Source: Chryseosolibacter indicum (lineage in GTDB: Bacteria; Bacteroidota; Bacteroidia; Cytophagales; Cyclobacteriaceae). From it: a stretch of 55,128 nt of DNA. A program made the translations under genes and the position numbers. The stretch covers positions 1 through 55,128 of the forward strand of contig NZ_JAHESD010000037.1 of assembly GCF_018598585.1 (NCBI RefSeq). The letters run 5' to 3'. A model generated the notes under the pieces. It was not told the DNA's origin, did no database searches, and was given only the letters and a program-made list of their open reading frames with translations. Positions 44,009 to 52,930 of the stretch are shown one piece after another (positions within the stretch are counted from its first letter, which is position 1; every line of letters starts with the position of its first letter).

Positions 44009-45820
44009 TTATTTCTTTAACCACTTATACCCTACTGTTACATACGCACCAGTTGTTATCAATTTTACACTTGTCCATCCTAAACCCTGAGTAGGAAGTT
44101 TTAAATAAGGTTCAATTCCTATAAATACATTGGGATTAATATGACGTTGATATCCTGCCGATAAATGAATTACTTTAAATGGGTACTTTGATGATTTTGA
44201 TGTATCCCATCCTTTCGCTGCCCCGGGGTTTGCCGACTTGAACTTATATTGGTAATTCTCGCTCAACATAATGTAACTTGATACACCACCTGAGACAAAG
44301 AATATATTCTTTGCAGTAGCATGAAAGTTATATTGTAGCGATAACGGAATTTCAATTACCGAACATTGTCCTTTTATTTCATTAGGAACAACACCATTCG
44401 TTACATACTGCCAATACCCTTCCGGAGGTGTATAGTCACTTCCTGCTCCTATATACTTCTTGGTTGTTTTAATAAATCCTGAAGTAATGATAAATCTTTC
44501 GGTAATGTAATACCCCAACTGAATACCATACGCCTCACCAGGTACTGTATACTTATTCATACGTGTGGCGCTAAAATCTGGTGAAACGTTTAGGGCAAAA
44601 CGGAATAAACTCCTTCTTGCTTCCTCTTTCCTTTCAACAGTATCTTTCTTACTGCCACCTTCTGTCACTACAATTGTTTCATCTGCTTTCTCTAGCGTAT
44701 CTTCTTCAATTTTTACGGGGAGCTTCGCGTTTGTAACTGAAGTATCACCTAAAACTGCAATATCTGTAATAGATCCATTCTTACTATTGTCGTCAGTGAA
44801 TGTTGGGTGTGCTAAACTATCACCTGCATTTTTACTTTCGTCGATTGTATTACTCAAATGCCAGTCCCTTGCTTTCTCTTGTCCGATGCTAGCATTGATA
44901 TTTTTCCCTGAATTGCTGAGGTCGCTTACTGCGTCAACTGTTGCAGCGATGTTCACATCATGCTTACTATCTTTTCTTGTGACTGTATTCACTACGCCAG
45001 TTGTCTCACTTAACAATTTTTTTTCAGGCGCTCGATCATTTCTCTCCGTAGCAAATTCATCCGAAAGAGAAAGCGTATCAATATGTTTATCAATTGAAAT
45101 ATGGTTTTCATCGGCTCCTTTTTTAGCAGACAAGGGCATTTTGGTTTCCGCCAACTCTTTTACCATCGTTTCCTTACCAATATTGCCAATAGCATCGGCC
45201 TTAGCAAGGTCAATTCTCTTATCTGTTCTATCTTCCGTTGACCTCTTATGTAAAACTTCCTTGCGTGTAGTTGCATCGGTTTCACTTCTTTTACTTTTAG
45301 CTATGTTAGTAGCGGGTATTTCTATTTCGCTACTAACGCCTATTGTATGGTTCAGTTTTTCTTTTTCTGGCTGCTGTCCATTAAGAGTTAGCGTTGAAGG
45401 TTTCTTCTGATTCACAGCCCCCTCATATGTTGAATTCTCTTCTAACATTTGCATGTGGGGCGAGGCGGTATCTTGCTTTATTTCAGATGGCTCAAGATTA
45501 TCAACTGCCACTTCCTTATTATCTGTTGGATTACTTGTGCTTGAATTATTTTCAGTTGCGACAGCATTTGTTCGAGCTGTGGATACTGTATCTGTTTTTT
45601 TATTAATGAAATAAAAACCAATGATGGATACAGCCACCAAAGCAAGTGCTGCAATTCCCATTCTCACATAAGGAAACGTAGGTGCAGGACGCATAGCGGG
45701 ATCTGCGTCCAGAAGTTTTTCCATATCCTGCCAGTCACTGTCCCTGAATTCAATGTTCTCAGGTTGATTAACCGCCTTACGGAAAAAATTCTCAATATTG
45801 TCGTCTGTTCCTTTAGACAT
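44009..45820 (-). CDS. Anti-sigma-like protein fused to an outer-membrane barrel
   Basis: A protein of 603 residues from the ATG at 45820. A cytoplasmic acidic N-terminus (about 1-50, NIENFFRKAVNQPENIEF) precedes one transmembrane helix (about 54-72). About 330 residues of low-complexity Ser/Thr/Lys/Asp-rich linker follow, then a C-terminal barrel of about 200 residues (RFALNVSPDFSATR, GIQLGYYITERFIITSGF, VKLITTGAYVTVGYKWLKK). This suggests one chain running from cytoplasm through the periplasm into the outer membrane. The ATG overlaps the sigma gene stop by 8 bases, so translation is coupled. It probably regulates that sigma factor. Confidence 0.7.
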   Translation of the reverse strand: MSKGTDDNIENFFRKAVNQPENIEFRDSDWQDMEKLLDADPAMRPAPTFPYVRMGIAALALVAVSIIGFYFINKKTDTVSTARTNAVATENNSSTSNPTDNKEVAVDNLEPSEIKQDTASPHMQMLEENSTYEGAVNQKKPSTLTLNGQQPEKEKLNHTIGVSSEIEIPATNIAKSKRSETDATTRKEVLHKRSTEDRTDKRIDLAKADAIGNIGKETMVKELAETKMPLSAKKGADENHISIDKHIDTLSLSDEFATERNDRAPEKKLLSETTGVVNTVTRKDSKHDVNIAATVDAVSDLSNSGKNINASIGQEKARDWHLSNTIDESKNAGDSLAHPTFTDDNSKNGSITDIAVLGDTSVTNAKLPVKIEEDTLEKADETIVVTEGGSKKDTVERKEEARRSLFRFALNVSPDFSATRMNKYTVPGEAYGIQLGYYITERFIITSGFIKTTKKYIGAGSDYTPPEGYWQYVTNGVVPNEIKGQCSVIEIPLSLQYNFHATAKNIFFVSGGVSSYIMLSENYQYKFKSANPGAAKGWDTSKSSKYPFKVIHLSAGYQRHINPNVFIGIEPYLKLPTQGLGWTSVKLITTGAYVTVGYKWLKK

Positions 45821-46367
45821 AATCAACCTCAAAAAAATCACTTAATATTTTACGAAGTGCTTCCTTGGCCTTTGAGAGATTGGACTTGGAAGTACCTACT
45901 GATATACCCAGCATGCTTGCTATTTCCTCATGCGTGTATCCTTCAATAACATGGAGATTAAACACAGTGCGATAGGCCGGAGATAATTTCTGAAGCAATG
46001 AAATTATCTCATCGTAAGAAATACCCGAGATAATCTTCTCAACGTTAGCTTCCTTGTCAGCTTTCTCCAATTCCTCAGCCTGTATTTGTCTCTGTTTTTC
46101 ATGATAGTGATTGATCGCTGTATTAATCATCACTTTCCTGAACCAGGGCTTGAATGACTTACTCAAATCAAATTGGCTGATGTTTTTAAATATCTTCATA
46201 AAACCATCGTTTAAGATTACCGCAGCATCATCGCGCGTATCCGCATATCGCAAACAAATGCTCATTCCATAACTGTAGAATTTTTGATAGAGCAATTTCT
46301 GGCTGGCCCGGTGCATTTTCGAGCACCCGATCAGTATCTCAGTCAAATGATCTTCTTTTTCTATCAA
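45813..46367 (-). CDS. ECF RNA polymerase sigma factor
   Basis: A 184-residue sigma-70 factor. Region 2 is LYQKFYSYGMSICLRYADTRDDAAVILNDGFM (about 26-57) and region 4 is LSPAYRTVFNLHVIEGYTHEEIASML (about 128-153), with helix-turn-helix end SVGTSKSNLSKA. The start is uncertain: no ATG precedes the conserved region, so the TTG at 46367 is proposed, and the first ATG (codon 18) would cut into the family core. It overlaps the downstream anti-sigma/barrel gene by 8 bases. It differs from the 8581 sigma factor by lacking a membrane tail. Confidence 0.87.
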   Translation of the reverse strand: MIEKEDHLTEILIGCSKMHRASQKLLYQKFYSYGMSICLRYADTRDDAAVILNDGFMKIFKNISQFDLSKSFKPWFRKVMINTAINHYHEKQRQIQAEELEKADKEANVEKIISGISYDEIISLLQKLSPAYRTVFNLHVIEGYTHEEIASMLGISVGTSKSNLSKAKEALRKILSDFFEVDYV

Positions 46368-46707
46368 AAGGAATTCTGCTTTTATAGACAGTACAATGAT
46401 TTTAAGAAGAGGGTTGCCTCTGTCTGAAAAATTAATGAAAGTTTAGTAAAATGAATTTTGGTGTAGAATGATAAACCGCTCAGCCTACTTTATTATATGC
46501 GAATGGGCGTAATAACAGACTCGTTTCAGCAGTACCCAATGTTACTTTACAAAAACGAAGAAATCTAAAATATTGTAAAGATCGAAAACCAGGTTAAAAC
46601 CGCGATCTTATTAAGTTTATAGCGGCCATAGCAGCAATCTGATCCTATACCTACCCCTCGAAATTGCACGCTCTACTACTAAGGCGTAATTACCCATATA
46701 CACAGTT
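46368..46707. other. Intergenic region upstream of the sigma gene
   Basis: 340 bases between the sigma gene (both neighbours on the minus strand) and the amidohydrolase stop. A GATCG/CGATC-type imperfect inverted repeat surrounds AAAACCAGGTTAAAACC at about 46580-46605. No gene, terminator or RNA was recognised; the sigma promoter should lie here. Confidence 0.4.
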
Positions 46708-48417
46708 TTACTTTTGATATACTACTTTTCCGCCTACAATAGTCATCAATACTTCTGTTTTAAGTAGTTGATCTTCAGGAACCTCAATGATATCCTGAGA
46801 TAATATTGTAAAATCTGCAAGTTTTCCTTTTTCAATGGATCCCTTGGTGTTCTCTTCAAATGATCCGTAAGCCGCGTCAAGCGTATACGACTTCAGTGCC
46901 TGTGCCCGCGTCATTTTTTCTTCCGGTTCATAACCTTCTTCAGGCTGTCCTTTTAACGTTTTTCTTGTAACAGACGCATATAATGAAGGAATTGGGTTGA
47001 TTGGTTCTACGGGGGCATCGGTACCATTTACAACATGTGCACCAGATTTTAGAAGGGATTGCCACATATAAGCGCCTTCTTTGATTCTTTTTTCCCCCAG
47101 ACGGTCAATTGCCCAAGGGCGATCGGACGACATGTGAATAGCCTGCATTGCAGGAATAACACCAAGCCTGCCAAACCTTGCTATATCGTCGGGATGCAAA
47201 TGTTGAGCATGTTCAATTCTGAACCGCACGTCTTTTGCCTGATCTGGATTTTCTTTGAATGCTTGTTCATATCGATCCAGGATCTCGCGGTTGGCCCTAT
47301 CACCAATAGCATGAGAGCAAACTTGAAAACCATACTTGAGGCCATCGCGTGCTGACTTAAGTACCGTATCCATGGATAAGGTAGCCATACCAGAAAAATC
47401 AGGACGATCTGTATAAGGCTCCAACAACCAAGCTCCCCTTGAGCCCAAAGCGCCGTCCGTGTAAAGCTTTATTGAGCGAACTGTTAGCCAATGCGTGGTA
47501 TCTATATCGGGTCCTTTTTTATACCACTCATAAATGAGGTCGCGTTCGGCACCTGACAACATCACATACATTCTCACCCTCAACTTACCCTGCTCTTTCA
47601 ATTTGTAAAAAAGATTCAAACTACTGCGGCCAACACCAGCATCAACAACACTGGTTATTCCATTTCTTAAACAAGCATCAAAAGCAAGATTTAGGGCCTG
47701 CTCATCCAATGCCTCATCCTTCTTAGGTATGTGTTGATAGATGAGTGACATGGCGTTTTCACTAAAAATACCTGTAGGGTTGCCCAATTCATCGCGTAAC
47801 ACTTCACCTCCCTCACTTCCTATATTTTTCTGTCTTTCCTTCGAAAGCATATTAACACCAGCCAGTTCCATTGCCCTTCCATTAGCAATAGCGAGATGGC
47901 CGCTGGCGTGCTCTAAAAAGACGGGGTTATTCGGTGACACTTCACTTAACTTCTGATGCGTCTGAAATCCTTTGATGAGTTTTTCGGGTTTCTTTTCCCA
48001 TTTATCCTGGTGCCATCCTCTTCCTAAGATCCATTGTCCGGGCTTCGCTTTGGCTACTGCCTCCTTTACCCTTTCTACTATTTCATCATAGCTTTTGGCA
48101 TCCATCAGGTTAAGGTTCATTTCATTATAACCCACTTCAATAACATGGGCGTGGCCCTCAATAAAACCGGGAATCATGACACGGTCTTTAAGCTCTATGA
48201 CCTGCGTATTCTCTCCTTTAAGCGACTCAACATCTGTCTTTTTCCCTGCAAAGACTATTTTATCACCTGACACTGCCACCGCTTCAACCTTTGGTTGTTG
48301 TTCATTTACGGTATAGATTGTTCCAAGAATAATTAAATCTGCAGGTTTTTCTTTAGGCTTACACCCAATCGCAACAAGTAGAATTAAGATAAAATAGTAG
48401 CAAGATCTGATTCGCAT
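46708..48417 (-). CDS. Amidohydrolase (amidohydrolase_3 / YtcJ-like) lipoprotein
   Basis: A 569-residue lipoprotein precursor (LLVAIGC, Cys19). The metal-dependent hydrolase fold is clear: GFIEGHAHV (His89, His91), a histidine in QVCSHAIGDRANR, a histidine in RIEHAQHLHPDD and an aspartate in NGTDAPVEP. YtcJ-like proteins hydrolyse amides or formamide-type bonds of mostly unknown substrates. An envelope location is suggested by the lipobox. It is divergent from the LtaS-type gene, with 80 bases between starts. Confidence 0.85.
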   Translation of the reverse strand: MRIRSCYYFILILLVAIGCKPKEKPADLIILGTIYTVNEQQPKVEAVAVSGDKIVFAGKKTDVESLKGENTQVIELKDRVMIPGFIEGHAHVIEVGYNEMNLNLMDAKSYDEIVERVKEAVAKAKPGQWILGRGWHQDKWEKKPEKLIKGFQTHQKLSEVSPNNPVFLEHASGHLAIANGRAMELAGVNMLSKERQKNIGSEGGEVLRDELGNPTGIFSENAMSLIYQHIPKKDEALDEQALNLAFDACLRNGITSVVDAGVGRSSLNLFYKLKEQGKLRVRMYVMLSGAERDLIYEWYKKGPDIDTTHWLTVRSIKLYTDGALGSRGAWLLEPYTDRPDFSGMATLSMDTVLKSARDGLKYGFQVCSHAIGDRANREILDRYEQAFKENPDQAKDVRFRIEHAQHLHPDDIARFGRLGVIPAMQAIHMSSDRPWAIDRLGEKRIKEGAYMWQSLLKSGAHVVNGTDAPVEPINPIPSLYASVTRKTLKGQPEEGYEPEEKMTRAQALKSYTLDAAYGSFEENTKGSIEKGKLADFTILSQDIIEVPEDQLLKTEVLMTIVGGKVVYQK

Positions 48418-48472
48418 AAGAATAAATTGATCCTGTAATTTTACTGAATAATTATTAAAAGCCCTTACTTCT

Positions 48473-48480
48473 TATCTTTG
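48473..48480 (+). promoter_or_regulatory. Candidate -7 element for the LtaS-type gene
   Basis: TATCTTTG matches TAnnTTTG exactly, 17 bases before the ATG at 48498. No convincing -33 TTG was found at the expected distance. Confidence 0.45.
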
Positions 48481-48497
48481 CGGGATAATTTATCAGC

Positions 48498-50318
48498 ATG
48501 CGCGCACGCTTACGCCTTTTCGGCTTCTTCGCTATTTTTTGGGTTTCTTATCAGATTATTATCAGAGCAATTTTTTTACTGTATAATCAAGCATTTACTG
48601 ATGATCTTACGGCCTCTGAAATTCTGCAGGTTTTCTTTCATGGATTTAAAATGGACCTGAGCATTTGTGGGTATTTTCTCATGCTTGTCGGTCTTCTCCT
48701 TTCAATATCGGTATTTGCAAAGGGAAAAGTTATCGGCAGAATACTGAACATCACAACTATCCTCATACTGCTGCTATCGTCAATTATTGTTATTGTTGAT
48801 CTGGAACTATACCATCACTGGGGTTTCAGACTAAATACTACTCCCCTCTTTTATGTAGGATCAGAAGCAATGGGTAGTATAGGCTTTTCAGTATATGTAA
48901 AACTTATACTTATACTCATTGCAATTTTCACCCTATCTCTGTTTTTCTATTTCAAACTCATCGTTCCAAAATTTAATGCTTTAACGCAACCTGCTAAAAA
49001 AGCATTTATTCCGCTATTTGTACTTTCTGCGTTTATGTTCATTCCTATCAGAGGAAGCTTTACCGTGGCTCCCATGAACACCGGGTTTGTTTACTTCCAT
49101 AAATCAAAAGCATATGCCAACCACGCTGCAATAAATGTAGTTTGGAATTTTTTGTATAGTATTAAAAAGAACTCCCAGATCAAATACCCGGAGAACTTCT
49201 TTGATCAGGCAAAAGCAAACGATCTTTTTAAAGATCTTTATACAGAAAGCGACTCCACCGTTGAATTGCTCAACATAAAAAAACCTAACATTATCTTTTT
49301 CATTCTCGAAAGTTTCACAGCTGATGTATTTGAACCATTGGGTGGAGTAAAGGGAGTTGCTCCTAATCTGAGCAAACTATGTGAGGAAGGTATCCTCTTC
49401 GATAATTTTTATGCTAGTGGTGATAGAACTGATAAAGGTCTCATCAGCATATTAAGTGCATACCCTGCTCAGCCTCAAACATCAATCATTAAATTTCCAT
49501 CCAAAACCCAACGACTCCCCTATGTAAACCACTACATAAAGAAGTTAGGATACAACACTTCATTTATTTATGGGGGTGATATTGATTTTGCAAATTTCCG
49601 TTCTTATCTCACCAATTGTGGTTTCGATTACATTACCCGGGATGAAGATTTCCCTGATGAGCTTAATAAAAGCAAATGGGGCATTCATGATGATATTGTT
49701 CTTGAAAGAGCTTTTTCAGAAGTTGATACAGCGCGGGCACCATTCTTTAAAGTTATTCTAACACTAAGCAGCCACGAGCCTTTTGATGTACCCGTAAAAC
49801 ATATTAAAGGTAGTGAGCCCGACTCGCTATTCCTGAACAGCTGTTACTTTACAGACAGTACGGTAGGTGCGTTTATTAACAAGGCAAAAGCAACTACCTG
49901 GTGGAATAATACGATTGTTGTTTTTGTAGCCGACCATGGCCACAGGCAACCGGGAAACAAACAAATGAAAGATTCAAGGCGATTTAAAATACCGTTTCTA
50001 ATCGTTGGAGGCGCCATTAAAAAAGATACTGTTATTCACACCCTGGGGAGCCAGACAGATATTGCGAATACATTATTAGCACAGCTCGACAAGCCTTCAA
50101 AGGATTTTACATTCAGCAAAAACCTGCTTTCTCCTACTGTTAAACCTTTTGCTGCATACTTTTTTAATGACGGATATGGGTTTCTTCTTCCTGATAAGCA
50201 TATTGTGTACGACAACCCTGGCAAGCAGTTTCTGAAAAAGGACAACGCCACGGAATCAGACCTTGAGTTAAGTAAAGCTTACCAACAGGTGTTGTATAGT
50301 GATTATAATAGAAAGTAG
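48498..50318 (+). CDS. LTA synthase-type sulfatase-fold membrane transferase
   Basis: A 606-residue protein with five N-terminal transmembrane helices (about 8-200) and an extracytoplasmic sulfatase-like domain. The metal/nucleophile residues are present: Glu271 in ILESFTADVF, Thr311 in SGDRTDKG, and DHGHRQPG near 482. In Gram-positives LtaS polymerises lipoteichoic acid; in Bacteroidota relatives probably transfer phosphoglycerol or phosphoethanolamine to an envelope glycolipid (inference). A barrel protein gene follows after 25 bases. Confidence 0.88.
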   Translation: MRARLRLFGFFAIFWVSYQIIIRAIFLLYNQAFTDDLTASEILQVFFHGFKMDLSICGYFLMLVGLLLSISVFAKGKVIGRILNITTILILLLSSIIVIVDLELYHHWGFRLNTTPLFYVGSEAMGSIGFSVYVKLILILIAIFTLSLFFYFKLIVPKFNALTQPAKKAFIPLFVLSAFMFIPIRGSFTVAPMNTGFVYFHKSKAYANHAAINVVWNFLYSIKKNSQIKYPENFFDQAKANDLFKDLYTESDSTVELLNIKKPNIIFFILESFTADVFEPLGGVKGVAPNLSKLCEEGILFDNFYASGDRTDKGLISILSAYPAQPQTSIIKFPSKTQRLPYVNHYIKKLGYNTSFIYGGDIDFANFRSYLTNCGFDYITRDEDFPDELNKSKWGIHDDIVLERAFSEVDTARAPFFKVILTLSSHEPFDVPVKHIKGSEPDSLFLNSCYFTDSTVGAFINKAKATTWWNNTIVVFVADHGHRQPGNKQMKDSRRFKIPFLIVGGAIKKDTVIHTLGSQTDIANTLLAQLDKPSKDFTFSKNLLSPTVKPFAAYFFNDGYGFLLPDKHIVYDNPGKQFLKKDNATESDLELSKAYQQVLYSDYNRK

Positions 50319-50343
50319 GATTTTTAGATAACCTTATCTGCTC

Positions 50344-51072
50344 ATGAGAAAAAGTAAATATCTCTTCGCTTCACTGGTGCTCTTATGCTTTGCAGGCGTT
50401 TCTAACGCCCAGGATTTTGGTTTATCCTTTTCCTACTTTATTCCCAAGAATGGCGAGTTTTCAACACCAATAAGTCCATTTTCCATTAGAGGTGTCGGAG
50501 TAGACATCAATAGATATTTGGCGTTAGAAACCGGTGCATCTCTATATAGAATGAGTGGTTTAAACCTGAAAGACCTTCCTTTTGAAAGCAAGAAATCTTT
50601 GATCGGTCCTAACTTTACAATACTTATTCCGGCAGAATTGGTAATACAACTAAAAGGCTCGCGTGTAGAATTTGATATCAAAGGCGGTGGCTTCTTCTTC
50701 TTTGGATTTGCTCATAAAATCAACTACGGTAATCTTGACCGGGCTATTCGAGACCATGAACAATGGGATGTCGCAAATGCAGATGTCTCTTTTAAAAACA
50801 ATCCAGGCTTTGGATATCATGCAGGTGCCGAGCTCACTGTGTTTGTAACCAGTCAGTTTGGCATCTCCCTCGAAACAAATTATCTCGTAGGTGCCGCTAA
50901 ATTTCCTTTAACAGGTTCTTACACAGGAGGAACAAGCGCGACATTCGAAACTAAACCAATAGATTACAAGGATGCTAAAATTGACATGACTGGCCTTGAA
51001 TTCTCCATTGGTTTAATTTTTAGTTCTGGTAACAGTGCCCCAAAAAGACCTAAACAAAAAAGAAGACGGTAA
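50344..51072 (+). CDS. Outer-membrane beta-barrel protein
   Basis: A 242-residue exported protein with a signal peptide (about 1-22, ending VSNAQ) and a barrel-like alternation of strands: FGLSFSYFIPKNGEF, GVDINRYLALETGASLYRM, FDIKGGGFFFFGFAHK, FGISLETNYLVGAAKF and LEFSIGLIFSS. The C-terminus is basic (PKRPKQKRRR), which is unusual for a barrel and would follow the last strand. It is in the same transcript as the LtaS-type gene. The convergent neighbour stops 6 bases away. Confidence 0.65.
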   Translation: MRKSKYLFASLVLLCFAGVSNAQDFGLSFSYFIPKNGEFSTPISPFSIRGVGVDINRYLALETGASLYRMSGLNLKDLPFESKKSLIGPNFTILIPAELVIQLKGSRVEFDIKGGGFFFFGFAHKINYGNLDRAIRDHEQWDVANADVSFKNNPGFGYHAGAELTVFVTSQFGISLETNYLVGAAKFPLTGSYTGGTSATFETKPIDYKDAKIDMTGLEFSIGLIFSSGNSAPKRPKQKRRR

Positions 51073-51078
51073 CGGTAA

Positions 51079-52662
51079 TTATTTTACCGAAGACACTTTG
51101 CCTCGCTTATTATTCAACTCTACTTCTCTGCGCCTCATGTCTTCCTGCGTGGCTTGCAGTTCTTCCATGTTCTGGCGAAGTTCTTCTTCCTGTGAGCGCA
51201 ACGCTTCAGCCTGCTCTTGGGTTTCTGTTAAAAGTTTTGCAGTGCGTTCATTGGTTTTTGTAGTATAGAGAGAAGATGCAATAACTTCACCGGCTTTTTC
51301 AAGAAACTCTATTTCGTGCTGTTCAAACTTTTTAAAGCTTGCCAGCTCAAGCACAGCTTCTATTCTTTCATTATACTTCATAGGAACTATAATAACACAA
51401 CCTGGTGTTGCATCTCCCAATCCTGATGTGATCTTAATGTAGTTCGCTGGTACATCCGTAAGTAATATCGTATTGCCTTCCAAAAACGCCTGCCCTATTA
51501 AACCAGATCCTATATCAACTCTTTTTTCAACAAACTTCTTCTTATCAAAAGCGTAACATGCAGTAAGTTTTAAGTACGCTTCTTCAATTTCTTCATTGTG
51601 AAGTACAAATAAACTTCCTTGCTGTGCGCCTGTATGCTTTGTCAGGAAGCGAACCACTTCAAGGGAAAGCATTTCAATATTATTCTGATTATGGCGTGCT
51701 ACATCAGAAAACTTCGCAAGCCCTTCAGTACTCCACAACCTCTTTTCGTCTAACTCTTTAACCCGCTTCATCTTATCGCGCATTTTAATAAGATCACCAG
51801 CGATGTTCTCCTGGTTGAGATGCTCATTTGCAGGTGTAAGTCCATCCCAGGTTACGGCGTAGTTACCCTGTGCAATATCTTTAATAAATGACGATGCCTT
51901 TTTCATGTTTGCTATCGAACTTTCAATAATTGCCTTCCCGTTATCAGCCTCTATTTCTTCTCCTGAATCAAAAAGATAGCGTTTGTTATTACCCTCAAAC
52001 TCTTCCAGCAACTTTCTACGATTGCCTTCGTCTCTTTTAATTTTATACATTACCATAACCAGTGTGGGAATGGTTAGAACGATAAGAAACACCTGGAAGA
52101 AAACGTTTCTATCCATTGCTGCCTGGTATTTGGCTACGGCCTGATCCATTAGCTTATCCTGATGTGCGTTGATAGTGCTGAACATTGGCGAAAACGCCCT
52201 CCATAGATAAAAGCCCCTGTCTTCATTCAAGAGTGTTACAAAATGCGTAAGACTATCCTCCTTTGAAAAGAGGTACATTTCGTTCATGTATTCAAGAAAG
52301 GCCTCCAGTTTGGGCTTAAACAACTCGAATTGGTCTTTTAAAGAATCCAGTTCCTGAACTACTAACAAGCTGTCTATCTCTTTTATCGATTTGGGCATTG
52401 CTTTTAAACCGTCACGATACGGATTAAGAAGTTGTTCATTGTGGGTTAAGGCATATCCGCGTAAACCCATATCCATTCTACGCAGGTTGTTTTCGAAGAC
52501 AGAATTCCATACGTTTTTTACATGAACAGTTTGCTCCTGTAAAACATTGTTTTTCATCATTACAGAACGATTATAAAACATCAGAATCGCATTAATTACG
52601 ATAAGGATTATAAGGGTAATGAGAGAAACATTGATAAAATTCTCCTTTAACTTCTTGAACAT
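51079..52662 (-). CDS. Membrane sensor protein: CHASE3-like, GAF and coiled-coil, no kinase domain
   Basis: The 527-residue product has one transmembrane helix at about 11-30, an extracytoplasmic CHASE3-like helical domain (about 35-185, RRMDMGLRGYALT), a second helix (about 188-206), a HAMP-like linker, a GAF domain (about 320-468, DIGSGLIGQAFLEGNT, GCVIIVPMKYN) and a terminal coiled coil (about 472-518). No histidine kinase, cyclase or output domain follows, so it may act through partner proteins. The layout recurs in Cytophagales to my recollection. Confidence 0.82.
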   Translation of the reverse strand: MFKKLKENFINVSLITLIILIVINAILMFYNRSVMMKNNVLQEQTVHVKNVWNSVFENNLRRMDMGLRGYALTHNEQLLNPYRDGLKAMPKSIKEIDSLLVVQELDSLKDQFELFKPKLEAFLEYMNEMYLFSKEDSLTHFVTLLNEDRGFYLWRAFSPMFSTINAHQDKLMDQAVAKYQAAMDRNVFFQVFLIVLTIPTLVMVMYKIKRDEGNRRKLLEEFEGNNKRYLFDSGEEIEADNGKAIIESSIANMKKASSFIKDIAQGNYAVTWDGLTPANEHLNQENIAGDLIKMRDKMKRVKELDEKRLWSTEGLAKFSDVARHNQNNIEMLSLEVVRFLTKHTGAQQGSLFVLHNEEIEEAYLKLTACYAFDKKKFVEKRVDIGSGLIGQAFLEGNTILLTDVPANYIKITSGLGDATPGCVIIVPMKYNERIEAVLELASFKKFEQHEIEFLEKAGEVIASSLYTTKTNERTAKLLTETQEQAEALRSQEEELRQNMEELQATQEDMRRREVELNNKRGKVSSVK

Positions 52663-52930
52663 AGCGTAGTATCTTTTAATCTCTATCTAATTTCTATCTT
52701 ATTCTTGCAAATTTCAGTATGCACTGCTAATTCAATCAAGGGTATCTTTTAAAAGACACCTATTTGCGGAAACTATATTTATAGGCAGAAAGTAATTGCG
52801 GTAACCAACCGTATTGATGGATGTGTATGTCCCTACACATAATATCGGCACTTTTATCAATATTTCCTAAACTTTCTTTAAAGACGGTAGTAATAGTTGA
52901 TTACAGGAATGTACTTACAAATTATCCGCA

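Noticed and set aside
44565-45410. 281-residue plus-strand frame
   Set aside because: It lies opposite the low-complexity linker of the trans-envelope protein and has the Ser/Val/Leu-rich composition of a frame shadow; no start context or conserved motif.
51073-51089. CGGTAA/TTACCG repeat between convergent stops as terminator
   Set aside because: Only a 6-bp stem with no T tract; too weak to support.
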